From: Locusta migratoria
Lineage: Eukaryota; Arthropoda; Insecta; Orthoptera; Acrididae
NCBI GenBank assembly: GCA_026315105.1
Contig: CM048744.1
Location: forward strand, 904,809,094-904,873,093
Reading direction: 5' to 3'
Length of the DNA: 64,000 nt
The position numbers and the translations under genes were made by a program. Positions 43,073 to 54,975 of the stretch are shown here, one piece after another; the first letter of the stretch is position 1; every line of letters starts with the position of its first letter. The notes under the pieces are model-generated. The model had not been told where the DNA came from, searched no databases, and saw nothing but the letters and a program-made list of their open reading frames with translations.

Positions 43073-43769
43073 TAATCTTCCAGTGGTCCTTAGGAAAACT
43101 AATAAAGACAAATGTGTGGTTATTTTGGGGCCATTACCTATTTTATGGTCCTTTATGTCTTCCTTATGGTAAACAGTATGTTCAAAGCATTTTACACAAA
43201 ACTATTCACAACCGATATCGTATTTATTAATGTACCTTGCCGGCCGCTTGGAGCGCTGCTGTCGTGGCGTATAACAAAAATCAGTGAGAGTGTCGTGACA
43301 GTATATGTTAGACTGTGGTAATATACAGAGATCAGAGTGGAAATAACAGTATCATCTAAAATGTTATAAGATGAGAACATGATTACAAACTGCTGTGAAT
43401 AAGTATAAAGATGAACTGCTTAGGAGTGTATCTGCGGACTTGACAAGCCCTTCGTGACACTTCACGTTGGTTGTTGTTCGTTTCAAAAGTTTCTTTGTGA
43501 ATTATATTCAAAATTAGACAAGAATTTAACTTCCTTTCAGATTAGTTTCTACTTCTTATTGACGCCATTTAGTGCTTTCTATTTCTTCTATATACTACGT
43601 GCACCTATTATATTTACATATTTAGCTGTAAAATGTACACTGTATCTGTCAACATTCTCTCTCTGGTTTGTTATGTTTATTATTTTTCATTTTTGCCTGA
43701 TACGCTTTCTATATGCATTCCTTAAGCAATAGCTAGCAAAATTTGCGCTATATTCACAACAACATGACA
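43073..43769. other. No recognisable gene
   Basis: The open frame at 43454-43732 is hydrophobic and aromatic-rich because of T-rich DNA; I do not call a membrane protein. Confidence 0.45.
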
Positions 43770-44960
43770 TAGATTAGATTAGATTACATTAGTACTTGTT
43801 TCATTGATCATCAATACGACACTTCGTAATGATGTGGAACGTGTCAATGAAAGGTGTCTTTACAAATTATTACATTGTACTAAATATTACATGACACTTT
43901 TTTTCAAATTTAATAATTTATTTCTAGAAATTCATGCTTAGTGACGAAGGAGTGGCCATGCAGAAATTCTTTTAATTTGTTTTTAAATGCTTATTGACTG
44001 TCTGGCTTTTGATGCTGTTTGGTAGGAGACCAAAGACTTCTGCGGCAGCATAATTCACCCCTTTCTGTGCCAAAGGTAGGTTTAACCTTGAATTGTGATC
44101 ACTGTTTCTCCTAGTGTTGTAGTTATGTACACTGCTATTACTTTTGAATTCGGTGGGATTGGTAATAACAAATTTCATAAGTGAATATATATACTGAGAA
44201 TCTACTGTGAAGATCCCTAGCTCCTTAAATAGATGTCTGCAGGATGATTTTGGATGGGCACCGGCAATTATTCTGATCACACGCTTTTGTGCAATGAATA
44301 CTTTTTTACTCATTGGTGAATTACACCAGAAAATGATGTCATATGAAAGAAGAGAATGAAAATAGGCATAGTAAGCTAATTTACTGAGATTTATATCACC
44401 AAAATTTGCAATTACCCTAATAGCATAAGTTGCTGAACTCAAACGTTTCAACAGATATTTAATATGTTTTTTTTTCAGTTCAACCCCTCATCAATGCTTA
44501 CACCTATAAATTTTGAATATTCTACCTTTCCTACAGATTTATGATCAAAGTCTATATTTATCGATGGTGTCATTCCATTTACTGTATGGAACTGTATGTA
44601 CTGTGTTTTATCAAAATTTAATGACATTCCATTTGCTGAGAACCACTTAAAGATTTTCTAAAAGACATCGTTTACAATTTTATCAGTTAGGTCTTGTCTG
44701 TCAGATGTGATAACTATACTTGTATCATCAGCAAAAAGAACCAGCTTTGCATCTTATTGAATATAGAATGGCAAGTCATTAATATATATTTAGAACAGCA
44801 AAGGGCACAAGACCGAACCTTGCGGCACCCCATTTTTGATTGCTCCCCAGTTTGAAGACTCAGCTGTTTTTTGCATATTATGAGAACTACGAATGTCAAC
44901 TTTCTGCACTCTTCCTCTTAGGTATCATTTAAACCATTTGTACACTGTCCCATTCATATT
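43770..44960 (-). mobile_element. Jockey/CR1-like LINE with GATTA-type tail
   Basis: The left end agattagattagattacatt is a simple-repeat tail of a minus-strand element. A 3' untranslated region and coding remnants follow up to about 44960, where it is 5'-truncated. Family relative at 41560-41770. Confidence 0.85.
43972..44960 (-). pseudogene. LINE reverse transcriptase, motif B' to C-terminus
   Basis: From right to left: WGAIKNGVPQGSVL (motif B'), LVLFADDTSIVITS (catalytic FADD, about 44706-44745), SANGMSLNFDKTQYIQFHTV (thumb), then the open frame 43972-44451 with LAYYAYFHSLLSYDIIFWCN, IIAGAHPKSSCRHLFKELGI and an end SQTVNKHLKTN. Stops and a frame change near 44460-44500. Motif A is missing by truncation. 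Confidence 0.88.
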
Positions 44961-45680
44961 GTCAATGAACTGTTTCACAGCGTTTCTCTCACATAACAAC
45001 CACACTGGAAGAATTCCTTGCCACCTCAGTCAAAGTGGGATGGTACAGCGTACTGTGTTTACCACGCAATGTTATCTTTGTGTAACGAGCAGTATTTTCA
45101 CGTCCGTGTTGACTGTATGTCGAGGAACTCCTCACGCAGCCTGAAGCCCACGGCAGGCTCGGTGTAATTATGACGCACATGTGGGGGCGGGTGGATTATT
45201 TTGCTGCCCCGGGCGCCGTCCACGCGGGCAGTGTTTGCTCAGTTGTTCTCGATGGCTGCGCGGTCAAGTTCCACGTCATCACAGGTGTCGGTTGTCACAG
45301 TCGAGTCGCCCATTTGCTGCTGTAAGCGCGGCTCGGCAAGTGCGCAAATATTGGCCGGCGAAACAAGGTTTACTCAGCGCGGGGTCGCTGTTATGCCGCG
45401 TCTGCCTTGCGTATCCACGTTAATGGGCCGGGTGAGTGTGCTGCCAATAACTCCACCGGGCGTCACAGCCTGATGGCTCGTAAGACTCCTTCCGCCCCAA
45501 ATATATTACAGCTTTCGACAGATTTCTTGGTTTAATTAATAACACCCAGGAAAGTAAGCAGTTACCAACACGGAATGAATACCAACTTTTCAATCACAAT
45601 CTGAGCCCTGGAAGTGCCATAAAGACTGAAATTGGTGCAAGGTTCATCCTTTTATCCTAATTTCTTAAAAGTCATAAATT
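44961..45680. other. No recognised gene; GC-rich 45130-45480
   Basis: CpG-rich compared with neighbours; overlapping open frames 45181-45473 in two phases with no domain. Confidence 0.4.
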
Positions 45681-45690
45681 GGATTGGAAT

Positions 45691-45891
45691 AAAAAATGTT
45701 CAAATGTTTGTTAAGCTTATGGGACTTAACTACGGGGTCATCAGTCCCTAAACTTACAAACTACCTATTTACTACCTTATACTAAGGACGGCACAAATAT
45801 CCATGCCCGAGGGGGGATTCGAACCTCCGACCGTAGTGGCCGTGCAGACCGTGACTGAAGCGCCTCAGTCCCCTCGGCCACCGCGGCCGGC
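45691..45891 (-). mobile_element. SINE type A with 10-bp TSD
   Basis: Flanks ggattggaat (45681-45690) and ggattgggat (45892-45901), one mismatch. Tail at left, head ccgcggccggc at right. Confidence 0.93.
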
Positions 45892-45904
45892 GGATTGGGA
45901 TCAA

Positions 45905-46279
45905 TGCAGTCATTGCAATGTTTACAGATGCGGAGTTGGCAGATGCCCATTTGATGTATGGATTAGCACGGGGTGGCCGAGGAGACTGAGGCGCTCCAGT
46001 CACGGTCTGCACGGCCACTACGGTCGAGGGTTCGAATCCCCCCTCGGGCATGGATATTTGTGCCGTCCTAGTTCGTAAGTAGTTCATAAGTAGTTTGTAA
46101 GTTTAGGGACTGATGACCCCGTAGTTAAGTCCCATGAACTATACAAACATTTGAAACATTTGATTAGCACGGGGCTATAGCCGTGAATGAAGGTGTCCCG
46201 ACAGGAAGACGTTCGAAGCAATCCATACATCAAATGGGCATCTGCCAACTCCGCATTTGTAAACATTGCACTGACTGCA
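45905..46279. repeat. 60-bp inverted repeat of a transposase start
   Basis: 45905-45964 and 46220-46279 pair at 58 of 60 bases. Each arm encodes the first codons of the DUF4817-type transposase (MFTDAELADAHLMYGL on +; MFTNAELADAHLMYGL on -). The loop holds a SINE and about 55 bp. Confidence 0.88.
45974..46161 (+). mobile_element. SINE type A with 13-bp TSD, inside the inverted repeat loop
   Basis: TSD gattagcacgggg at 45961-45973 and 46162-46174. It lacks the first few head bases (starts tggccgagga). Confidence 0.94.
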
Positions 46280-46640
46280 AAACCACGTTCGTGATTAACA
46301 CTAACCAGTTGATGCTACGTACTGATGTACATTATGCTAGTACTGTAGAGCAATGAGTCACATGTCAACACAGCCACTGAAGTCAACATTACCTTCATTC
46401 AGTTGGGGCAACTGGCGGTGAATCGAGGAAGTACAGTACATACTAACGAAACAATTGGGCATTTTGACAACTGTCTGCACGAATTATTCCAATTTACATT
46501 TAAAGAGAAATACTAAAATGAGCCCTAACATGGAAATTAAGCCTTCCCGGACACATGTCCACATAACATATTTTCTTTCTTTGACTGTGAGGGATGTTTT
46601 CTGAAAGTTTGGCCGTACCTTTTTGTAACACACACTATAT
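46162..46640 (-). mobile_element. DUF4817-type transposon, 5' end
   Basis: On the minus strand: a terminal repeat from about 46640 (shared with 10741-10876), an untranslated leader, then the coding start ATG near 46265 (MFTNAELADAHLMYGL). The transposase stops being readable after the inverted repeat; the rest is missing. A deletion derivative. Confidence 0.8.
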
Positions 46641-47199
46641 ATATATATCACTGGTGGGAGGAATTGGTAAAAAGATGGTGGAATTGGTATGAATATTTTG
46701 AACATTTTGAAAGCTATTTTGGCGGCAGTTACACTATAAAAAGATCCGCTCATTCCTGTGTTGTAGTTGCAGTAAAACGCATATTTATGAAAATAAAGCA
46801 ACGTCATGAAATGTTTTTGGACTGGTTACGTGCTCTGTTTCGAGTAGCTGACCGTGAGTTAAATTTTTGTTCCGTGTCCAGTCCTTAGTTACAGTGAAAA
46901 TCTCAAGCTGAGTATTATTGGACTTCGGATATTTAATATGAAGAGGTGCTGAAATGCGTATTAAATTTGAATAGGAATGATTTTGTTTGAAAGTTAATAA
47001 ATTTGGCAACAATAACTGCACGAAATTTCGTCAGCCCACCCGCGTCCAAACCCACTGCACAACTTAACCGGGCTGAATTACTTAATCCGATATCAATTCC
47101 GGGGACTGAAATGAACAATCCTCATTATATTAAATTTTGGCACCATTTCTTGCAATTTATTTTAACAAATGATTACATTATACTAACAGAGATAAAATA
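46641..47199. other. No recognisable gene
   Basis: Short TA run at 46636-46649; no domain. Confidence 0.45.
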
Positions 47200-48170
47200 T
47201 GGATGATAGGAGCCGGCACAGATGCGTCTAAACAGTTCGGAAGTCAGGAAGAAACAGATGAAGTAGAACGCTAACGTGGAAATACAACGCAGTGTCGACA
47301 ATTGTCAAATCTCAACTGGGAATCATATAAGCAAACAAGAGATTTCTAAAAGGTACTAGAGAAAATGATTGTAGATCCTGTACAATTATCAGAAAACATT
47401 AATTAATTCTTCGTAATGATAGCAAAATCTGATGTTAACGTACGCTCATATCAAGATAATATGCATTTATTTGAATCAAGTCTGAGCAAAAATGAGAGTC
47501 TAATTAAATTTGACTCAGTATCGGTAAAATATGCAGAAAAAAAATTAAACCGAAAAAATAAAATTCAATGATATGGGATGAAATATCTGCAAAGGTCAAA
47601 AACACGGCTTCAAATATAATAGTATGTAAAATAATTAATCAGAATACTTTCCAGACTCCGTAAAATGCGCAGAAGTGAAAGGATGGCTTAAAAGAGGCTC
47701 TAAAGAAGATATAGGAAATTACCGTCCAATTACTCTCCTTCCTGTGTTTTACAAAAGTTTTAAAATTATTGTTGCACTTCAAATTCAAAATTTCTGTCAC
47801 GAATTTATTATAATATAAAATATAATATAAAAACAATAAATTTAGACTTCAAAATGGGAAAAAGTACCATTTATTCTATCAAAGGAACTGTCAGTAAACT
47901 TAGTTCCACCTTAAAACAAATCAAAAAAAGCTGCAGTGATCTATCCAAGTGATTTGACTGTGAATCACTCCCTGCTGTTATATACCTTCAGTGGTGCAAG
48001 TCATATGTTACAGAGAGGAAGCAAAGTGTTGTCATAACATACAGCAACGGAAAATACTCCTCTAATTGGAGATATATCTCACAGGGGTACCATAAGGTTC
48101 TACTCTAGGCCAAATCCGTTTTCATTACTACATAAATGACTAACACATATGATATGTTTTCCTGATTACA
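47200..48170 (+). pseudogene. Jockey/CR1-like LINE reverse transcriptase, decayed
   Basis: Plus-strand blocks: FPDSVKCAEVKGWLKRGSKE then DIGNYRPITLLPVFYKSF at about 47645-47760 (the region before motif A), and later LTVNHSLLLYTFSGASHML and an ISQGYHKVLL equivalent of GVPQGSVLGP near 48070-48110. Motif A itself and the FADD motif are not readable. The upstream 47200-47600 is consistent with the linker between endonuclease and reverse transcriptase. Inactive. Confidence 0.75.
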
Positions 48171-48256
48171 CATAAGTACTGATTAAAAATATAAAAAAAC
48201 GAACTTCCTGAAGATACCATAAAGACCCAAGAAAACCTGGAGGTGTAGTTCCATTT

Positions 48257-50583
48257 AAATGGTCTGTTGTTGTTGTGGTCTTCAGTCCGGAGACTGGTTT
48301 GATGCAGCTCTCCACAATACCCTATCATGAGCAAGCCTCTTCATCCCCACATAAGAACGGCAACCTACATCTGTCTGAATCTGCTTACTGTATCCATCTC
48401 TTGATCTTCCTCTGTGGTTTTTACCCCACACACTTCCCTCCAACGCTAAATTCACAGTTCCTTGATATCTAAGATTGTGCCCTACCAATCTATCCCTTCT
48501 TTTAGTCAAGGTATGCCAGAAATTTCTTTTCTCCACAATTCTGTTCAGTACCTCCTCATTAATTACGCGATCCACCCACCTAATCTTCAGCATTCTTCTG
48601 TAACACCACATTTCAAAAGCCTCAATCCTCTTCCTGTCCGCACTGTTTATCGTCCATGTTTAACTCCCATACAAGGCAACACTTCATACAAATACCTTCA
48701 GAAAGGACTGCCTTAGGCTTAAATCAATATTCGATGTTAACAAATTTCTCTTTTTCAAGAACGTTTTTCTACCCATTGCCATTCTGCATTTTATATCCTC
48801 TGTATTGCGACCATCATTCGTTACTTTACTGCCCAAGTAACAAAACTCATCTACCTCCTTTATTGTTTCGTTACCTAATCTAATTCCTTCAGCATCACCT
48901 GATTTTCTTAGACTGCACTCCATTACCCTAGTTTTGCTCTTGTTAATGTTCATCTGAGATGCACCTTTCAGCACACTGTCTATTCCGTTCAATTGCTATT
49001 CCAGGTCCTTTGCTGTATCTGCCAGAATTACTATGTCGTCGGCAAAACGCAATGTTTTTAATTCTTCCCTCTTCCACCGAATTTATCCTTTCCTTTATAG
49101 CTTGCTCAATGTACAAATTGAACAACATTGGAGAAAGGCTACAACCCTGTCTTACTCCCTTTCCAACCACTGCATCCCTTTCATGCCCTTCAAATCTGAC
49201 AACCGCTGTCTGGTTTTTGTACAAGTTGTAAATAACCTTACGCTCCCTATATTTTACTCCTGCTTGCTTCAGAACTTGAAAGAGTTCATTCCAATCAGCA
49301 TTCTCAAAAGCCTTCTCCAAATCTACAAAAGCTAGAAATGTAGGTTTGCCTTTTCTTAATCTATCTTCTAGTATAAGCCGTAAAGTGAGTATTGCCTCCC
49401 GGGTTCCTATGTTCCTCCTGAATCCAAACTGATCTTCCCCGAGGTCGGCTTCTACCAGCTTTTCCATCCTTCTGTAAGTAATTCGTGTTAATATTTTGCA
49501 ACCATGAGTTATTAAACTGATGATTCTGTAGTTTTCACACCTGACTGCACCTGCTTTCTTTGGAATGGGGATTATAACATTTTTCTTAAAGTCTGAGGGT
49601 ACTTCACCTGACTCATACATCTTACACACCGGGTGAAATAGTTTTGTCATGGCTGATTCTCCCAGAGACTTCGGTAGGTCTGAGGGAATGTCGTCTACTC
49701 CAGGGGCCTTGTTTCGACTTAAGTCTTTCACTGCTCTGTCAAATTCATCTCTCAGTATAGTATTTCCTATTTCATCCTCATCTACTTCTTCTCCTCTTTC
49801 TACAATATTGCCGCTAAGTTCATTCCTTCATAGAGCCTCTCTACATACTCTTCCCACATTTCAGCTTTCCCTTCTTTACTGAGAACTGGTTTTCCATCAG
49901 AGTCCTTGATATTCTTCTCTCCAAATGCTTCTTTTATATTCCTGTAGGCTATATCTATTTTCCCCTATTTATACATTCCTCTAGATCCTTGCATTTGCCT
50001 TCTAGCCACTCCTGCTTAGCCATTTTGCCCTTCCTGTCAATCTCATTTCTTAGTCGTCTGTACTCCATTTTGCCCGTTTCATTTACTGCATTTTTATATT
50101 TTCTCCTTTCATCGATTTAATTTAGTATCTCCTGTGATATCCAAGGATTTTTTGTAGGTCTTGCCTTCCTACCTATTTTGTCCTCTGCCGCCTTCACTAT
50201 TTCATCTCTCAATGCTACCCATTCCTCTTCTACTGTTTTATTTTCCCCCGTTTCTGTCAATTGTTGCCTAAAGCTCCCTCTGAAATTCTTAAGAACTTCA
50301 GGTTCCTTCAATTTATCCAGGTCCCATCTCCATATTTTCCTACCTTTTTGTAGTTTCTTCAGTTTCAGCCTACAGTTCATAACCAACACGTTATGGTCAG
50401 AGTCTATTTTTGCCACTGGGTATGTCTTACAGTTTAAAACCTGGCTCCGAAATCTATGTCTTACCATTATAAAATCTATCTGGTATCTCCCGGTGTCTCC
50501 TGATCACTTCCACGTATACAGCCTTCTTTTGTGATTCTTAAACCAGGTGTTTGTAATAACTAAGTTATGTTCTGTGCCTAGGT
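48257..50583 (-). mobile_element. RTE/BovB-like LINE copy 1
   Basis: The 3' end at left (ttgttgttgtggtcttcagt) is followed on the minus strand by C-terminus, reverse transcriptase and endonuclease-proximal linker, truncated near 50583. It lies in direct orientation next to a second copy (50584-53790). Confidence 0.88.
48282..50467 (-). pseudogene. LINE ORF2 with reverse transcriptase, broken
   Basis: Right to left: a linker ending RPTKNPWISQEILN (50117-50467), then KDLSRNKAPGVDDIPSDLPK, FKKNVIIPIPKKAGAVRCEN, EDQFGFRRNIGTREAILTLR, PTFLAFVDLEKAFENADW (motif A) and GVRQGCSLSPMLFNLYIEQA (motif B'). At the FADD motif the frame shifts (IAFCRRHSNSG). 48684-48992 continues with MECSLRKSGDAEGIRLGNET and FCYLGSKVTNDGRN, and 48282-48611 gives MWCYRRMLKIRWVDRV and the C-terminus GRSRDGYSKQIQTDVGCR. 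Only a few frame changes, so relatively young. Confidence 0.9.
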
Positions 50584-52780
50584 TTATGTCTTACCAGTCG
50601 AACACTTCTTTTCGTCAAGGTATGCCAAAAATTCGTTTTCTTCCCGAATCCAGTTCAGTAACATCCCATTAGTTACGCGATGTACCCACTTAATTTTCAG
50701 CATTCTTCTGACGCACCACATTTCAAAAGCTTCTATCCTCTTCTTGTCTGAACAGTTTATCGCCCATGTTTTACTACCACACAAGGCCACACTCCAAACA
50801 AATGTCTTCAGAAAAGATTTCCTTGCACTTCACTTAATATTCGATGTTAGCAAATTTCTCTTTTTTCCAAAACGCTTTTCTTCCCAGTGTAATTCTGCAT
50901 TTTATGTCCTCTGTACTCCGAACATCGTATGTTACTTTACTGCCCAAGTAAGAAAACTCATGTATCACCATTATTGATTCGTTACCTAATCTAATTCCTT
51001 CAGCATCACCTGATTTTATTAGACTGCACTCCATTACCCTTGCTTTGCTCCTGTTAATTTTCATCTTATATGCACCTTTCAACACAATGTCCTTTGCATT
51101 CATCTACTCTTCCATGTTATTAGCTGTATCTGACGGAATTACAATGTCATCGGCAAAACGCAATACTTTTATTTCTTTTTCCTGAACTTTTATTCCCTCT
51201 CCAAATATCTCCTTGTTTTCCTTCACAGCTTGATCAATGTACAAATTGAATAACAGTAGAGAAAGGCTACAACCCTGTCTTAGTTCCTTCCCAACCACTG
51301 CGTCCCTTTCATGCCCTTTGACTCTTATGACTGCTGTTTGGTTCCTTACATTTCACAACTGTTGGCTTCAGAATTAGAAAGAGTATATTCCAATCAAAAT
51401 TTTCTAAAGCTTTCTCCAAACCTACAAAAGCTAGAAATGTAATTTAGCCTTTCCCTAAATCATTTTTTTAAAATAAGTAGTAAAGTGGTTATTGCCTCCC
51501 GTATTCGTACATTTCTCCTAAATACAATCTCTTCCTAGGTCAGCTTCTACCACCTTTCCCATTCTTTTGTACATAATTCGTTTTAAAATTTTGCAACCAT
51601 GACTTATGAAACAGATGGTTCTATAATTTTCACAACTTTTTAAGCCTACTTTCCTTGCATTGCGGATTATTACAGTATTCTTAAAGTCTGAAGGTATTTC
51701 TCCTGTTCCATACATCTTATGCATCAGGTGAAACAGTTTTGTCATGGCTGGTCCTCTAAAAGACTTCAGTAGCTCTGAAGGAATATGATTTACTCCAGGA
51801 ACATTGTGTCGACTTAGGTCTTTCAGTACTCTGTCAAATGCATCGCTCAATATAGAATCTCATATCCATCCAATGCCTCTTCCCCTTCTACAATACTGTT
51901 TCCAAGTTTGTTTCCTTTGTAGAGTTCCTCAATATATTCTTTCTCTCTCAGCTTTTCCTATTTTGCTCAGAGCAGGTTTTCCATCTGAGATTTTGATATT
52001 CACACAGCTGTTTTCTTTTCTTCTACTGTCTCTTTTGTTTTCCCGTATGCGGTATCTGTTTTCCCCTAATTATACATTGTTCTATGGACTTGCATTCGTC
52101 ATGTAGCCACTCCTGCTAGCGTTTGTACATTTACTGTCAATCTCATTTCTTAGTAGTGTGTACTCCATTTGTCCTACTTCATTTTCGGCATTTTATAGTT
52201 TCTCCTTTCATGAAATTGATTTAGTATTTCCTGTGATATCCAAGGGTTATTTTTAGATCTTGCCTTTCTACCTATTTGGTCCTTTGTCACGTTTATTATT
52301 TCGTATATCAGAGCTATTCCTCTTGTATTGTTTTATTTCCCCCCGTTTCTCTCAGTTGTTACCTAAAGCTCCATCAAAATTCCCAAGAAACTCAGGTTAC
52401 TTCATTTTATCCAGATTACATTTACAAATTTTCCTCCCTTTGAGGTTTCTTCAATTTCAGTATACAGTTCATGACCAATAAGGTATGGTCAGTCTATATT
52501 TTGCCCTCGATATGACTTAGTTTAAAACTTCGGCTCTGAAATGTATGTCTTACAATTACAATATCTGCCTGGTACCTTCCGGTATGTCCTGGTCTCTTCC
52601 ATTTACACACCCTTCTATCATGATTCTCAAACCAAATATTCGTTATGATTAGACAATGTTCCATGCAAAATTCTACCAGGCGACTACCTCTTCCTTTCCT
52701 TTTCACCAGTCCATATTCGCCTACTATTTTTGCATCCCTTCCTTTTCCAAGTACCGAATTCCAGTCCCGCGTCACAATTC
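50584..52780 (-). pseudogene. LINE ORF2 with endonuclease and reverse transcriptase, decayed
   Basis: Right to left: the endonuclease end TRDWNSVLGKGRDAKI (GDWN become RDWN) and RLVEFCMEHCLIITNIWFEN, HTGRYQADIVIVRHTF (52494-52775). Then KDLSRHNVPGVNHIPSELLK and IIRNARKVGLKSCENYRTIC (51518-51850). LRFADDIVIPSDTANNMEE (catalytic FADD, 51104-51298) follows, and VMECSLIKSGDAEGIRLGNE and ALCGSKTWAINCSDKKRIEA towards the left end. More stops than copy 1, so older. Confidence 0.88.
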
Positions 52781-53011
52781 AGTTTTCCTCTTCTTTAACT
52801 GTCCGAATAATTTCCTTTATCTCCTCATATATTTCTTCGATCTGATCATTCTCAGAGCTAGTTGGCATATTAACTTGTACTATTGTGGGCGGTGTTGACT
52901 TCGTATCTTTATTGACTATGGTAATAGGATTACTGCGCTGCTGATAGTTGTTTATCCGCATTGCTATTTTCTTATACATTATTGGACCTGGTCTTGCAAT
53001 ACCCCCAACTG

Positions 53012-53077
53012 ATTTTGTATTTGAGGTTTGATTCTATTTTCTGGATTTTGTATTTGAGGTTTGATTCTATTTTCTGG
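53012..53077. repeat. 33-bp perfect tandem duplication in LINE 5' region
   Basis: attttgtatttgaggtttga... occurs at 53012-53044 and again at 53045-53077. 33 is a multiple of three. It lies in the 5' region of LINE copy 2. Confidence 0.93.
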
Positions 53078-53277
53078 AACGGTGTGCTCAGCGACCACAA
53101 AACAATGAATATAATAAATATAGTATGCAGCATTGGTCGTTTTTTATTAATGTTTTTGTATTTATAACCCAATAATCACCTCTCCATGAAGCCTGTTAAT
53201 CTTTCCACCGAACTTCGCTAATCCCCATTGTACTTAACTTCAACGTATCCATTTCCCTTTCCAAATTTTCTAACCTC

Positions 53278-53466
53278 TTTTTTTTTTAAGCTTGTGGGAC
53301 TTAACTACGGGGTCATCAGTCCCCAAACTTACCAGCTACTTATGAACTAGCTAACACTATGGACGGCACAAACATCCATGCCCGAGGGGGGATTCGAACC
53401 ACCGACCGTAGTGGCCGTGCAGACCGTGACTGAAGCACCTCAGTCCCCTCGGCCACCGCGGCCGGC
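53278..53466 (-). mobile_element. SINE type A with 11-bp TSD in LINE copy 2
   Basis: tttctaacctc at 53267-53277 and 53467-53477. The tail begins with a T run at left; head ccaccgcggccggc at right. Confidence 0.94.
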
Positions 53467-54003
53467 TTTCTAACCTCCTTACCCGGTCAAGGTATCTAAT
53501 ATTTCACGCTCCGATCCACTGAATGCCATTAATATCTTTCCTCATGACGACATTCTCCTGAGTAGTCTCCGCCTGGAAATCCGAATGGGGGAGTATTTTA
53601 CCTCCGGAATATTTTACCTGAGAGAATGCCGTTATAGTATTCACATACAGTAGAGCTGCATTTCCTCGAGAAAAGTAACGGCTGTAGTTTACACTCGCTT
53701 CCAGTCGTTCGCAATAACTGTGTGGGAAAGCCACATCAGCAACTACTAAAAAGGCTGCTGCCCCTCTGCAGGATACATATAATAAATTGTAAAACACACA
53801 TTATCGAAAGGTTGAAACCGACTCAATAAAGAGAAAATTATACAAGGTATGTCCACAATGTAAGTGCCGTGTACAGATACAAAAATATTTATTGTACAAA
53901 AATCTACAACCGTTAAACTACATTTCTACATAGCTTCCGAAATTTTGTAGGCGCTTGTCATGCCTTCTTCATTAAAGGTGTGTATTCAACCATGTGGTAA
54001 CAT

Positions 54004-54395
54004 AATGAAACTTCACTCTGCAGCGGAGTGTGTGCTGATATGAAACTTCCTGGCAGATTAAAATTGTGTGCCGGAACCGGGACTCGAACCTGGGACCTTT
54101 GCCTTTCGCGGGAAAGCGCACTACCGACTGTGCTATCCCGACACGACTCACGACGCCGCCTCACAACTTTACTTCCGCCAGTACCTTGCCTCCCGGTTCC
54201 GGCACACAATTTTAATCTGCCAGGAAGTTTCATATCAGCGCACACTCCGCTGCAGAGTGAAGTTTCATTCTGGAAACATCCCTTAGGCTGTGGCTAAGCC
54301 ATGTCTCCACTATATCCTTTCTTCCAGGAGTGCTAGTCTTGCGTGTTTGCAGGAGAGCTTCTGTGAAGTTTGCAAAGTAGCGTTTTAAAAACTAA
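54004..54395. mobile_element. tRNA-like foldback element, second copy
   Basis: Same family as 14371-14875: tgaaacttcactctgcagcg, the tRNA-like unit inverted near 54070-54143 (gccggaaccgggactcgaac), a second tail ccggcacacaattttaatct, then the 'ggctgtggctaagccatgtc' block. The order of modules is changed and one tRNA-like unit is largely lost. No clear TSD. Confidence 0.85.
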
Positions 54396-54399
54396 AGTG

Positions 54400-54790
54400 C
54401 ACTGGTCAGCCGTTGTTCTTTGTTGTTCAGTAAGAATTTTGGACACCCAATATGAGCAAATTTTTCGTAATTTCAGTAACAATTTCAGGAATTAGTGGTC
54501 GTGAGATTTGCGGAACTTCCATTCAAGAGCACTAAGTGTAAACTTACGGTTGTGCTCAATCTTTTCTTCAGTTCTATGAACCAGTTCATCAGTAACCACA
54601 GATGGGTGTCCCACTTCGTTTTTCTTCGTGCACTTGATCACGTCCTTCATTGAACAGTCTGACACATCATCTACCATTGAATCACTCATAGCATTTCGTC
54701 CGTAAACCTCGCATATTTGCCCATAAATTTACTTTGTTTTAAATTTCTTTGCATATAAAAATCGAATCACTGATCTGATTTCACAGGCGG
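54400..54790 (-). pseudogene. mariner transposase, N-terminal DNA-binding part
   Basis: Right to left: ENATACEIRSVIRFLYAKKF and IYGQICEVYGRNAMSD (first helix-turn-helix), then open frame 54492-54689 with VGHPSVVTDELVHRTEEKIE and HNRKFTLSALEWKF (second helix-turn-helix, matching GRPSVVTD..V). After a stop comes ICSYWVSKILTEQQR (the WVPKMLT clamp motif region). The DDD catalytic domain is missing. It would bind the ends and cut at TA; this copy cannot act. Confidence 0.88.
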
Positions 54791-54975
54791 TGGCATTTTC
54801 AATTACAGTTGACTTTATAAACAACTACTGAAAAGCACACGTCGGCAGCAGCGATCTGAAAATGGAGTGCTTGTCTTCTCCTTGAGTCAGAGTAACTGCC
54901 ACACATGCTCGTAACTGTGATCGTAGCGCTGCCGGGGATAGCAATAGATACGAAACTTTCTTTGTGGACGACCCC

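Larger units (their letters stand above)
50584..53790 (-). mobile_element. RTE/BovB-like LINE copy 2, with SINE
   Basis: Same family, same orientation, starting where about 230 bp of the 3' end are missing (50590 corresponds to 48494 in copy 1) and reaching further 5' than copy 1, through endonuclease remnants to about 53790. A SINE sits at 53278-53466 in its 5' region. The direct abutment suggests either insertion side by side or recombination between two copies. Confidence 0.83.

Noticed and set aside
43454..43732. Possible small membrane protein
   Set aside because: Hydrophobicity follows from T-rich DNA; no support.
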